From: Ignelater luminosus
Lineage: Eukaryota; Arthropoda; Insecta; Coleoptera; Elateridae
DNA: 64,000 bases
NCBI GenBank assembly: GCA_011009095.1
Contig: VTPC01000976.1
Location: 6,369 to 70,368 of the forward strand
Reading direction: 5' to 3'
Position numbers and translations under genes: made by a program. The notes under the pieces are model-generated. The model saw only the letters and a program-made list of their open reading frames with translations. It made no database searches and was not told where the DNA came from. Numbering within the stretch: the stretch's first letter is position 1; each line of letters starts with the position of its first letter. Below, one piece after another: positions 1 to 13,000 of the stretch.

Positions 1-2384
1 TTGTATCAAACTGTTGAATGAAGTCTAAATACTATGATTTTTTTAAACCCTATGTTCAAGTTACCACATTTTTATTTGTGCCCTTGATATTGATGTATAC
101 AGAATGTTTTGAAAATGAGTGCACATGTTTGGCAAGTGAATTCTTCGACAAAGATTAAGTCTTCTTTACTTATAACTTTTTTTTAACTGCACCGTTTCTG
201 TGATACAGGGGGTCAAGGTTGAATTAAATTCTCTTATGTCAATTATCGCATGGAAGATGCACAAGAACAACTTTTCTTGCCCAGCAGAATCTTTTAATTT
301 CCTAGTGGCATGACAATTGGAACATAAAATCTTAAGCTATATAGAATTGTAGACCTTTGACAGTAATAAACACGTAGAAAGTTTTAATTTGATAGCGTAA
401 TGTTGTTTTTAAGATACTGGAAAAACAAGAAAACTTTAATTAAACTTTTGCACTGTGTATCTCAGAAACAGTGTGTTTTAAAGATAAATGTTTTTAACAA
501 ATTAAGTTTGATTCTTGTCGGGGAATTCACCTGCCAAGTAGTTGCATTAATTTTCAAAATATCCTTTATATCTTAACACGTCCGGTCATAAATTGAGGTT
601 ATATTGACTGAGATAGTGTGTTTTATTGTATTTTATTACCGCGTGCGTGCGTTTAAAATGTAACTCGATCAGCGTCATCGGTGCAACATAGATAATACGA
701 ATATCAATATTTGATTCGAATGACAGGTAATCAAAAGGTAACCCAATCTGCGTAGCCTATAAAATGAAAAACGTACGTTGGGGATTTATTTATTTATATA
801 TTTGTCACGTTGACGGTTTAGAAGTAATACTTGTGTATAAATCACCGACGTACGTCTTTTATTTCATAGGTCACCCAGATTTTGGACGGCTTGTTACTTT
901 ATCAATAATAATCTTTAACCAAAGTGAAAAGACGTGATTTTGTTAAAGATTAGGAATTTGCTTTTCAACGGTTACTCAGATCATGCTACTTATTAACGCA
1001 CAATATTGGCAAGGTGTTCTACGAAGGAAGAGTGAAGAAGAAAAAATAAAATCTTTATTCTGCTAATGAAATAAATGTTACAATGGGAATTGTTATCGGT
1101 TCCTTCAGAAAAGAAAATTTGTGAGGGCCTATTATTTAGGAAATTCTTAAGATTCGCTGATTTTTTTAACGATCACAGTTGCATCTTTAGAGTTATCATC
1201 TAAGTTTATGAAATTTTTAATATTTCCTTCATTAGAAAAAAAAGAAATTTACAGGAATAAAATGTACAGTAAAATTGAAGAAATGTAATACCTAATACCC
1301 ATATTTTCTAATTTAATATTATAAGACAAATACATTTTACAGAACTTTTAGTGATGTGCTATTGTAACAGTTATAAGTTTCTTTTAGACATATTACCAAG
1401 TTTTACTTTTAAGAATTCTCCTTACTGAAGCAAATCAAATCGTTGTCAACAACTTCATCAGTTACTAGAACAGAAATTGTTTGCGAATTTAAAAACCTAA
1501 TCAAATTAAAAAAAAAGACAGGAACGTCGCCATTTTATGGCAAGTAATAAAATTTCTAAAGACTTCCGATGCTGCAGTATCAGAGATGCTTTATTGCAAA
1601 TCTGTGCAAATAGCTATAATACTGTAATTTGCTACATTTATAAAAGGAAGATAAAATCTTATTTCTGTGATTCTATTATTGGTGTCCAAACTTGTTTCTT
1701 TTATTTGATATTATACTATGTGCGTGTTTTTTTGTCGGAAGCTGCTTTGAAGCGCCACATTTTTGCCGAACTTCTTATATTGGGATATGAGAAAACGAGA
1801 ATTTTTCTCAAAACTAATAATTTCATTTCCTATCTGCAACTTGTTATTTTGTCATATCTCGTCATGCGAATTCAATTACGCTTAACGAAAAGTTTGAACC
1901 TGAAGTAAATTGATTTCATGCAAAAATTCTAGTTTGATTGAAATTGCTAACACGTGCGTGCGATTTTGGTTCATCAAAATTTTCATTTACACATAAATAA
2001 ATAGTATATTTTACTTAAAAGGTTATGTAAAGTATGATAAATATTAATTTGTTTGATAAAATGATAAATTATTGTGGAATTATGACGTTTAACATGTAAT
2101 AAAATTCACTTGCAAAAATCTTCCTTTTGCGAGATTAATAAACGGTTTGTTCTATATGTAATAAAATTATTACCCAAAAGCTAAAAAATAAATCTTTTTT
2201 CAATTTCATAAATGCAATATTTTATGCTGATCTTTGTGATTAGACATAAACGTTTATATAAAAAACGTCAAAAGCACTAAATTGAGTTCTCTAGCTATAT
2301 AAACATATCAATGAGAATTAATTAAAGTTATTTAAATTATTATGATAATTATTGAATGATAAAAAAAGTCAAAAGCAGAAAGAA
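1..2384. other. AT-rich upstream intergenic DNA, no gene seen
   Basis: No reading frame in this stretch resembles a protein I recognise. The longest open frame (1537-1908, plus) is rich in Ile, Leu, Tyr and Phe, as expected for random AT-rich DNA, and has no motif. It lies upstream of the receptor exon and could contain its distal regulatory DNA or a non-coding 5' exon, but nothing can be assigned. Confidence 0.5.
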
Positions 2385-2480
2385 GCGCCGGCGCAGTTTC
2401 ATTTAGGACTATGAAAGCTCTAGTCGAAAAGCTTTGGTAAAGCTTAGTCTCGCGCGCGCTTTCCTACAAATATCTCACAA
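2385..2480 (+). promoter_or_regulatory. CG-rich block, candidate promoter or 5' UTR exon of the receptor gene
   Basis: This short stretch stands out from the surrounding AT-rich sequence. It contains gcgccggcgc and ctcgcgcgcgc about 450 bp upstream of the receptor start codon. A donor-like tttg|gtaaag lies near 2435, and a matching acceptor-like tttccag ends at 2894, just before the coding exon. That would fit a small non-coding first exon spliced to the ATG exon. No TATA box or initiator is clear. The assignment is inference from composition and position only. Confidence 0.25.
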
Positions 2481-2913
2481 CCACCTGTCGCTGTACTTGA
2501 TAAATTAAAAAGTTAATATGTCTATTACTTGTATCTGTCATGCCATTGATAAATAATAGCCTATTATTTAAATTTTAAATACTTTCTAATTTTTTATGGA
2601 AATCTGATTATGTTACAAATTTGCAACTTTTAAAAGTTTTTTAATATCAAAATAGAAGCTTTACTGCCTTCTTTATGAACTTTATAAATTAAAAAAGAGT
2701 GCGTATCGGTATAAATTAATTTGAAATTACAAGAGTATGTCTACAAAAGTTTGAAAAGTTTTAACTATAGAAAAAACGAAATTATAAAAACTTGTTTAAT
2801 TGCTAAAATACGTTTTTGATAAAATAAAAAATGATGCTGAGACTACAAAATAAATTATAAAACAATAAAACTTTTTCACAAAAATTATTTCCAGTTTACT
2901 TGTAAAACCGGAA

Positions 2914-3497
2914 ATGGATTTTTTAGTAAATTCAACTCAAAGTCCAAATACAACTTGGTATAGTTTCTGGAATGAGACTAATTTTACTGAATTCATTTGT
3001 GATCCACAAACATCTTCAAATCCTGTAGAAACGACGGAATTCCAAGGCACCGTTTATGTTATGTACACTATAATTTTCTTAGTTGCTGTTGTTGGTAACG
3101 GGATAGTTTGTTACATAGTGTTGTCATCATCAAGAATGAGGACAGTGACAAACTATTTTATAATGAATTTAGCCGTAGGTGACATATTAATTACTATATT
3201 CTGTGTACCTTTTACGTCGGTATCGTATCTTCAACAATATTGGTCTTTTGGAGCTTTCCTTTGTCCTGTTGTAAACTATTCTCAGGCGGTATCAGTGTTT
3301 GTCAGTGCGTACACTATGCTCGCAATCAGCTTAGACCGATATATAGCTATCATGTGGCCACTAAAACCAAGACTTTCTAAAAAGTTCGCTATCTTGATTA
3401 TCCTCGCGGTGTGGATATTCGCAGGATTGACGGCGTTACCAATTCCGGTTTTCTCCACTTTGGCGCAACCTACGGACTGGTACATAATATGTGACAG
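2914..3497 (+). CDS. RYa-R: RYamide receptor, first coding exon (N-terminus to TM4)
   Basis: This exon encodes residues 1-194 plus two bases of a rhodopsin-family GPCR of the plasma membrane. Insect RYamide receptors bind RYamide neuropeptides and have been linked to feeding and water balance. The N-terminus has four N-glycosylation sequons (N6, N12, N20, N23) and no obvious signal peptide. TM1 (about 46-70) has the GN pair at 61-62. TM2 has LAVGD with D90. C117 is the ECL1/TM3 disulfide cysteine. TM3 contains NYSQAVSVFVSAYT and DRYIAIMWPLKPR (DRY 141-143). TM4 is about 156-180. The DRY block and the NYSQAVSV block match what I remember of Drosophila CG5811 closely. The ATG at 2914 (ggaaATGg) is the first in frame and gives a normal N-terminus. 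Translation past 3497 soon reaches a stop, and the sequence there is a donor (gacag|gtaaaa). NPF or SIFamide receptors are less likely alternatives. Confidence 0.9.
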
Positions 3498-6129
3498 GTA
3501 AAATTTTTCCTTTTTCCTTTCTTTTGTTCTTAGCAAAACTTGATTTGCTTGCTTTATGTTTATATTCAAATTGGCATATAAAATTAACTTCTAAGATACC
3601 CCACCAATTTAATTCAAAAAGTAAGTAAACAAGCCTTAGGATAACATTAATAATCTGTATAGCGTAAATGTAATCTTACTTAAAGAGGATATCATATTAA
3701 ATGAGCTACCATAATCAAGCTCCTTAGTTTTAGATTTAAAGTAATTAATTCTGGTGATTTATTATGTAATTAAGTTTTCGGTTTATTTTTTTAATTAAGT
3801 CACCCCCTCCTCTATTAAATTAATTCAACTCGTCAAAACAGAACGTAAAAATAAAAAATACTTCTGCGTTTAATTGCATGTATGTTTTCTGTATGTTTTC
3901 TGCAAACAATTCTATCAAGAAAAGAAATTCTTTCATCGTAAATCAAAAGGAAATGTTTTCTCGTACCGTTTTAATTAACTCAAGGGTATAATAAAAGTAT
4001 AACGCTCTCAGTTGCAGTGTATCCGTCTATTTGGCGATATAAAAAAGAAATTTCAAAATATAATTAGTCTATTATAAAAGATTTAGACAAAATTTACAAT
4101 GACACTTTTGTGAGCGTTGAACTTTAGTTGTAACTGACAGTTTAGGATTATCCTCTTTTATGACTTTATATTAAAAATTTAATTTAAGAACATCAAATCC
4201 TTTCATATCCATGGTTTAGACATCAAGTTGGCGTATATTACGACACTAGAAAGTGTAGTAACTTTTTTGCTTTTACTTACCTCGGAATTAAAATCTCAAT
4301 CTACTTTGTTATCTTGTCGCTCTAGGGACGCTTTGATGTTTTAAAACCATTACAAAATGCCTCTTTCCGAATCTCATTCAACTTAACGTTTGGCTCCTTT
4401 TCTTTTTGAAAAACAAGAAAGATCAATGAAAGCATAAAATTAATTTAAAAGTCGATAAGCCTTTATCGTTTTGCAAAATTACCGACGTCAAGTTGGTTGA
4501 TTGTACACTTCTAAAGATAAAACACTTAGTTTAGAATTCCTTTGAAAAAAGAAAAAAGGGGCAACGTAAATATTAAAGGTTTGTAAAACCCCTATTGAGA
4601 AATAAGTACCTTCTTTTTAATTTAGTAGTCGATATCAGTTACTTGCTTTTGTTAACTTGTTGAAAAATTTATAAAAGTGAAAGCTGTCCTGAGTTTAATA
4701 TTGTAAAATTTAATAATACGTAAAAGATAAATATAAACATTAAACGAGATGTAAAAAAAAGTTCATGCTGTTCTTGATTTTATATTTTCGAAAAAATATT
4801 ATTTTAAGAGATTGTGTAATGAAGTGATTATTACTTCATCTGCGATATCTTTGATCGTTAAATGAGGTTTAAATAATTAATTCAGAAAACCAATATAAAA
4901 CACTTACTGTACCTTATTTATAAAGTTCTTGTTTCTAAAAATTATTTGAAAACTCAATTGTGAGTGTCTACTTCAAATGTCTTCTTTTTTAATTTCTATA
5001 TTCTGAAGTCTAAAATATATTTTTATTACGGTATCTGCAGCTTACAGTATTCAAGTTTTCAGTTTTAATTAAATATTTTATGCTGTACGGTTCTGGTTTA
5101 CTTGCACTTAGTTTGATCCTTTGATTAAAATTTCATGACCATGTTTAGTAAACAATTTAAGTGTGCAGATTTTGTTCATTAATTTTGAATTGAACTTTGT
5201 GATACTGAATATTTACTGGAAAATGATCAAAGTAGTGTAGGCGTCATTTCTCTAATTCTATTCAGTCATCACTTGAATATGTTTTGGTCCACTATAAAAG
5301 GTCCATACATCAGCATACAAAACAAAGCTGTAAAATTACATTTGGGTAAGTTCACACACAATCTATAATCCCTTATCGTCCCGTGAATTGTTGCGATGGG
5401 AATATTGTGAGTTGCATAAATGTTAATAATTTTACGTTTAGGCTTTCGCGCTAAACAGTTCCATGTATACCATACTTAGAAACTCAAGAACGAAAGTAAC
5501 TGCAGCATAATTCTTCTTTTCAAGGATAACTTGACTATATTATTAAAGTATTAGTATTTAATTAACTCTACAAAAATAAGAGAAAAAGCAAAGCAGTAGT
5601 CTTTATAAATGTGTGTGCGTATCATTATTATTATTGGTATCAAATTCTTAGACATTGTTTGAGATAACTGATTCATTTTCTACTCTAGTAAAAACTTGGA
5701 GTATTCTATATAATTTCCGTGGAGTTGTCTAGTAACTGTCTTATTGTTTCCTAAATTGTTCTTTTATAACAGAGTTGTTTAGAGAATGGCAAGTAATTTA
5801 TTAGGTTTCTTTCTAGTCAGGACGTTTTCTAAACCTACAAGTTAATAAACCTGAGGTTACAATTGCAGCAATTTTATCAGATACATCAAAAACAGAATGA
5901 ATTCTTTTCAGATGTTGATGATTGATGAACGTTCTTACATGTCACTGTTAGTTTTTCTATATTGGGACTAATTGGAATTATAAAGACATGGTTAACGAAG
6001 CGTACAATTTATTGCAGCTCAGACGTATTGACTTTTGCTCTTATACTGTCAAAAAGGACTATTTTATTTCCCTAATATTACCTTAAACTGTAGGCTTTGT
6101 AAATTTGACGTTTGTCTAAACAGTTGTCG

Positions 6130-6420
6130 AAATGGAGACATGGTCTATTCTACCACAGCTTTCTTTTGTGTCGAACAATTTATTAGTTCTAATTCAATTA
6201 TTACAGTTTCGCGTTTACTTCGAAATCATTTGAATGTTTGTAATGATCTAGACGTAGGGCCATTTGAAAAAGATAGGACATTTGCATTAGTCTCAACAAG
6301 ATAGTGCAACTAGCCTTATCGCAAGGAAATGTATGCAGTTTGATTTCTTGCGTAAGCATCTTACTTTGGCCTGCGAGACCTCCGAATATGACTGCTCTAG
6401 ATTTCTTCTTTAACAAATCT
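6130..6420 (+). pseudogene. Internally deleted mariner/Tc1-like transposase scrap
   Basis: Two pieces of a transposase lie close together on the plus strand. The first (about 6142-6240) reads VYSTTAFFCVEQF, followed by a stretch ending RLLRNHLNV. This resembles the N-terminal helix-turn-helix start of arthropod mariner/Tc1-like transposases. The second (about 6366-6415) reads WPARPPNMTALDFFF, which resembles the block around the third catalytic residue (usually WPxRSPDLTPLDFFLW). Here the expected Asp is Asn. Most of the catalytic domain between them is missing, so this is a dead, internally deleted copy. No terminal repeats were found. The identification comes from two short motifs and is moderate. 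Confidence 0.45.
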
Positions 6421-7679
6421 CCTTTTTTCTGTTTGAAGAAAATGTTTAATTTCCAATAAATCTCTGTTGCTTATTAAAAATGGCCACTCCTTTTTAAAGG
6501 TCTCCGGGGTTTATAATACGTAGAGTGAATACTTGATCTGCAACAGTAATACGTTATAAAAGAATTTTTCGATCTAGTTCCTAAGTTAACCGTAGGTCGC
6601 ACACTTGAATCCTTTCCGAGGTCGAAAATTTCGCTATGTGTATTAACTTTACAAATTAAATATGTGAAAGTTGTATGAGATTTCTATGAGCTTGAGATTT
6701 CTTCCATAAAATAATCTAACCTACTTTCTACACAAGACTGTTACATTCTTTGTTGTTTATCGTTGACAATTCTCTAACAGAATGTACGTATCTCCGTCCC
6801 ATATCAAGTACCTGTTTTGTTATCTCTTAAGAAAATATACTTTTTATTTAATTCTCCCAAGAGGTATTGATTTGCGAGCTTCTAAAAGTCCAGATTTTAT
6901 TATTTTTTCTCCACGTACGGTTATAGAATAAAGTTTTCCACTAATTCTAAAATCTTACTTTTGCAGTATCCCTGTGATACTTTGACAACTAGAAATACAA
7001 CCTTTTAATGATTTAAACCCATCTCTTATTTCACTAATCATCATCATCATCTTTTATTTCATTAATCTTTTAGTACACAATTTGTTTACAATTTGTAACT
7101 GTTTGTACCAAAGTGTGACAAAGTTTTATAAAAGTTCCATGCTTACACTGTTTTCATCATGTTGAGAGCTTATGTACTATAAGTTTTTACATATCTTAAA
7201 TTAAACTGAGATTATAAATGTTAAGAGCACAAGAATCGGAATTCAAATTGTAGAATTAGGCAAATTAGTTTTTTCCAAAGTCTCGTTGTTCAAGAGACTT
7301 ATATTTTGTGTGCAAAGTGTTTGAAAGAGTATTAGCCAACAAATCGAGGGAAGGGTTTAGAAAATGCGTTTTCTTGTTTCCTTCTAATTTAATATTGTAC
7401 GAGAAACAAACCAAAATATGCAAATTAACAGAAATTATTAATTTGGAAAATACTCACCTGCTTTGGTACCTTCTGTTTGGTTTGTTTCACCACTACTTTT
7501 TTAGTCATCCATCAAACATACCTATGACAGATTTCTGATGTAGGGACTTGTACGGTTTTTACCCGCGCACTAAATTTTTAATAAAAATCTATGAAAAACT
7601 TTCTTCTGCATGAAACGTACTTTGGAAACAAAAATCTGTAACGTAACCTTGCGTTACAATAATCATAACTCTAGTTTAA

Positions 7680-10130
7680 CTAAGACGTTACTGGTCTCAG
7701 GCCGGCTAAACTGAGTGGGTGGCCTTGAGTGAAGATAAGGAGATTATACACACAATAAAACATCAAAAATATTTAGTACATATATTGAAAAATCTACCAG
7801 TAAGGGCGCCAGTTTTTCCAAAGGAAAAACAAAAAATCTGCAAAAAATTTGTAACAATTAGAAAAAACAAGTATAAATAATTAATGAAATCAGCAAAAAC
7901 AGTTAATAGAACCAAGCTAAATTCTCAAATAATATTAATAAAACTCTTAACAGTCAATAAAATGTTTAATTTAAATCATAAAAGCAATTTCTTTAAAAGT
8001 AAGTTAAATCTTATCACTTGAGCCATTCGACTTCTACATACAATAAATTATATTCAAACATTTGCAAATCAAATTTCTTAATAAAAAAAATTTATAATTA
8101 TACATCAGAAAAAAAACAGAATTTTGAAGCACAAACTCAAAACACGCTAATTAAGAGTAAACAAATAAAAAGAGACTTACCACAAAGTCCTGAATCCAGA
8201 ACCTACAGCGCTGTAAATGTGGAACGGGGAATCTGCAACAAACTACATAAAAACACAAATACTCCTCTTAACCCACGCTTTCTAAGTTTTTTCTCTTATT
8301 TTCTTTTAGTTCGAATATACTTTAAACCAACAACAATAAAAAATTAGAAAAAAAATTAACCAAGCTGCTAAATCCTACTATTGACTTCGTCAGAACGCAT
8401 TTGAGTAAACTAATATAGTATAATTGTAAATATAAGGAGTAGATTAAATTTAATGAATTAAACAAATTTTTAAAAAGTTTTAAATTGAATGACGGCATTG
8501 TTGAGATAGTGGAACAGGTTGCCAGAGGTACAGCTTATGTGCCGGCACCCCATCTTTCATGGATCGACTAGGAATTGAGTTGAAAAGGAAAATAATTCTT
8601 ATAAGTCGGACGATGTAATCGGAAATTTTTGGCGACGTTACCTTCCACAGCAACTAAATCTGTCTTTTTGCCATGCGAAGAAACTTTTAAACAAAACAAG
8701 ACTTAATATTCTCAGGTGCGGTTAAAGAAACTCAAAAAATCTCCCATAAAACATAGAAAGGCACAAACAAAAACCGCTTACCCTCGCTCGGTCGAGTCTT
8801 GTAACAAACTCAGGGAATTCAATGCACCTCTGGTACAAACACCGGCAACTCAACTGCTTAGGAGACGATTTTCGTTCTATTCAGTCTGTCTTGCGTGACG
8901 CAAAAATCAAGCACTTCCGAAACGAGCTCCATCTAACGCAAATCATGATTCTCGATACTTAAAATTTAACTAAACAAAAGAGAAACTTGGAGATATTTCT
9001 GATAACCCCACACTATGATCCTGTAGCAACAATTAAAGTAGCAACCAATAAGATCCCAAATCTCACAAGGACATAATTGTGAATTACAATTATAGTAGAA
9101 ATAAACCCGAATAAGTTTTACAAATAAACTGATCTAGAAATGTCAACTATAAATCATTTTGGCTGTACCAAAAACAAAAGATCAACCACACATGGACTAC
9201 TTTTAGAGAAATGAACAAGTAAGAGTTTACATAACCAAATTAGATCTGACCACTTATCCGAATATCAAAGATATAACGTAGGAAACGTTGCGAGGTAATA
9301 AATAAAGATGAAATCCAATGTACAATCACCGAATCGTGATAAGAAAATCTAACCCTTATCAATTTGCTAACAAAATCTATAATGAAGTAATATTAACCAG
9401 AAATACACGTCACAGCTGCAATCATAAAAATTTAAATGTTTGAGGAATTATACTATGTGTCCCGCTAGCTACCATAAATAAAATGGAAAAATTTGTCAAC
9501 TCTAAATTGATTTAAAAATTGAAAAAATCACAACAACAATTAATTAACCTTTCAGTATGAATTCGTCATTATCTAAAAAAACCTTCCCAATGAAAGAAAA
9601 CTGTCAGAAAATACAAGAAAACACCAAAAGCACAGATTAAATACAACACATCTAACGGAAGCAAAAAGTGAACGTTACATTTCTGAAAAGGTGCAAAGAC
9701 AGAACGTGCTAGAAGTAATTGTAGGCTTAGAATTCAAAATTTTTAATAACACAGTCATAGGTAATATTGATAGGTATATAAAACCTTTACTGCCTAGAAA
9801 AAATAACTAGAAAAGAATTGATCAATTAAAACTACTGTCGAGACAGTTCATCTGGAAGTGAATTAGAAATTAAGGCGAATGCGATATTTGATACTGTGAC
9901 TTTCAAAAACCTAACTTTGGCGCAAAGTCAGTTAAGAAAAAGTGATATCCAGATTCCCATACTACAGTAAACGTCTCAGTAACGTAAATTCTCAATAGCA
10001 CTAGTAACAATCAACATGAAACACAAAGAGGTCAAACCTGAGCCTCAAATGACATGGCATTTTGCAAATTGAAATTGTCCGGCCTGTCTAACGGAAATGA
10101 CCTCTGACAGCGTCCTCAAGCAAAGGTAAA
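7680..10130. other. A-rich strand-asymmetric block of unknown origin
   Basis: The plus strand is visibly richer in A than T over about 2.4 kb, unlike the flanks. It contains a few more GC-rich patches (about 8170-8240, 8510-8680, 8770-8930). Two of these have acttacc or gcttacc (8178, 8779), which on the minus strand read as splice donors (GGTAAGT, GGTAAGC). No open frame has a recognisable domain; the 8018-8347 frame is low-complexity and starts at TTG. It could be a decayed mobile element or non-coding exons of a minus-strand transcript. I cannot tell which. Confidence 0.3.
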
Positions 10131-12039
10131 GTAAAGAATAGATATTTATTTGAATAACTATTTAAACTAGAAAACTAAAAAGAAGGTTGTTTAAATAGCG
10201 GTTTGATAATATTAATAGCAAAAGGAAGATATATTTAGGTTTTCGTAATATTGTCTTAAATGAAACTTTCAGTTTGCTGACTGGACGTATAATTGTGTTA
10301 TCTATAATTTAATATTTACTTAAGTGGAGGAAACGCTCATCCAATTTACTCAACTAGGTACTTTAAATACTCGTACTAAATAAGAAAAAAATAGGGAAAT
10401 GTATTAATTAGTTTGACGTCATTGCGCTGCTTGAAAAGATCCCACCTCGAGTGGCAGCAGGTTATCTTCAACAAATTTGATCAAATTCTATTCATATATT
10501 GTCTAGTTAATTATATCATTCCTAAGAAGTTACAAGAAATTATTATGTTCACCTAATTCTTGTGTTAATGAATATAGAAATATCTGTTACAATAATAAGA
10601 CAAAAGAAAGCATTTGAGACACTGACAGATTGTAACTTATTACATAATCTTTTGTCAGTTGTTCTTTCTTTTGCAGAAAAATCTGCATTTTACTGTTTCC
10701 TTGCTTTCTTTAGATCCCTGAATTAAAGTACTAACAATTTTTCTTCAATTCAGTTATACGCGTCGACGACACTCATCGGTATCGTAATGAAATCTGGTAG
10801 TAACTGCGTGATTCTTTAAAATCTTACTAGGGACTTCGCTAGTCCAGAAAACAGGTTGATATGCACCTTCTCAAATATCTCATTGGAATAACGACGTTTA
10901 TCCAGCAGAATTGCTTGTTTTAATCTATTAATTTACCCAGCCTTCTGGAACAAAAAAACGTAAGCAATAAAGAATTAATTTTAATATTATCTTACTAAAT
11001 TGAATGAAGAAAAATTAACTTATACTTGTAGTTTGTTATTCATTTTAATATCGGTAATTATAATGTATGTGATCAAAGCACCTACTTTATGACATAGTTT
11101 AGGTAATCAATTACTGTGGTTATTGACTCTATGTAGTCTTGATACTTCTCTTTTTCAGTTCACTTACATAATCGAATCTGTTAAGCTAAAAGCACAATTA
11201 ACGATTTTGTGTATCAAAAGTGAAATATAACTTGAAGAAAATTCACTTTTAATGAAATCGAAAACGTCTTCCCAAAAACCTGTGTCAAAGAGTATCTTGT
11301 TTTATTTAATCTGCATAAATATTTCGTAATATTCTTACATATGGCATTGGTTTACGCATGAAGGCGGCATCAAGTACAATTAAATTTTCATAAAAAGTGT
11401 TAATTATGAATGAAAGTTATTTGCAAAATGATTAATTACTTTCCGGAACAGCTTTTATTAATTTTAGTTCTGGTAGTTTATACAGACTAATTTTAAAAGT
11501 TTTACAATTAAGTCAGTTAATAAACCAAAATAAATTGCTGTTGTTTCTATCGGCATATCAATATTGCAGGCTAATTATCACTTTTTAAACATCTAACCTG
11601 AAACTTGAACTGACATGAAACCAAGGAAGGTAATTCATGGTTGCTTCAGAGACAATCGATCCGCCACCATTAGGTAGTTGTCATCCAATAAAGCACTAAG
11701 AGAAATATCTTGTCTCATAGAAACCCTAAAAACTTTTCTTAGGAAGAGTTTACTTTAGAAAATAAGGTGTTCATTATGTACTATTATCACTAATTCAAAT
11801 AAATGTAACTTTAGCCGCTCAATAATTACGATAGTAATTAGAGTTTAAAATACAACCTCACAATAGCAGCAACTAGATGTAGAATAGATTTCCAGCACAA
11901 CAGAGTAATGCAGATGACATTAATGGAATCGCAATCTTAATTAATTTGCATAGTTATTACGAAGTTGTTTATAGACTGTCATTAATTTCTGATATCAGTG
12001 AATGGATATTGTATACACCATGCGGGATTGTTTGTACAT

Positions 12040-13000
12040 GACTAATGCTCGGTTTGTTTAGAAGCGAACTAATTTTCAGATGCAAGAATTTTCAACTTTA
12101 TACAACTAAACAGGTAATAATTTCAATAAAGCAAACCTTTGCTAACAAAATCAAATGTGTAATTAATTACAAAAAAATAAGTAACGTTTTAAAAGTTTCC
12201 TCCGACAAATTATTATCCATAAAATATCTCTTTTTAAATTTGGAAATAGAAAATAATCTGATGGGCTAAGTCTGGGTTATATGGGAATGACTAACTTCCT
12301 CAAATTCACATTCACAAATGGCGGCATCTGCAATTTGCGATTTATAAACTGAAGCTTTGTCATGAAGCAGCCTCGCACGGCAAGTCAATTTTCCGTGTCT
12401 ATTTTGCTTAATGGATTCTTGTAAATTAAATAAGAGTTGAGTATAATATTTCCCTGTTATAGTTCTACCTTCTAGTTTATAGTCAATTACAATTGTAGAA
12501 GTATTTACTCAGAGCACGCCTCTATTCCTTGGATTCTTCTTTAGACTCAGGATTATAAAAATAAAACCACTTTTCATCCCTCGTTAGAATACTGTCTATA
12601 TATCTTGTAATACTGTCATCACACTTGTTTAAAAACTCTCAACAACATAAAAATTTTTTCTTTCTTTTGAAAAGGAGTGAGCATCCTGAAAACCCATCTT
12701 GTTCTTACTTTCGACATGCCAAGATGGTCATGCAGAATTCGTAGAACCGTTGTAGGTGAAACTCCAACCTTTTCTTGTGGTTTAAATTTAATGTACATCT
12801 TCAGCAATATGTATTTCTACTTTTGACACACCTTTATTCTTTAATTGACTCCCGACCCCATCTAAAAATTTTTTCCAGCATAGGTGGTGCAGATTTTCCA
12901 TAAACTGCAACCGTATTTCTGACGCCTTAACATCTTTTTTAGTGAGGAACTTCATAAACATACGATATTCAATGTTCTGTGTTTTAAGAAATTATTGCAA
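12040..13000 (-). pseudogene. Decayed mariner (DD34D type) transposase
   Basis: Reading the minus strand across several frames recovers a mariner transposase in order. Near 12990 there is EYRMFMKFLTKKDVKASEI (N-terminal HTH region). Near 12900 there is VYGKSAPP and FRWGRESIKE. At 12690-12770 there is TTVLRILHDHLGMSKVRTRWV, then RMLTPFQKKEK. Near 12570 is LTRDEKWFYFYNPESKEESKE (first catalytic Asp block). Around 12330-12480 is GRTITGKYYTQLLFNLQESI, then LLHDKASVYKS (second Asp block). Near 12270 is PYNPDLA (third Asp block). The C-terminus trails to about 12040. At least several frameshifts and stops make it inactive. No convincing terminal inverted repeats were seen. The blocks match the mariner family as I know it. 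Confidence 0.8.

Noticed and set aside
3282-3569. Minus-strand open frame overlapping the receptor exon
   Set aside because: It is the antisense shadow of the exon with no motif of its own.
8018-8347. 109-codon plus-strand frame
   Set aside because: It starts at TTG, is Lys/Asn/Thr-rich as expected for A-rich DNA, and has no domain.
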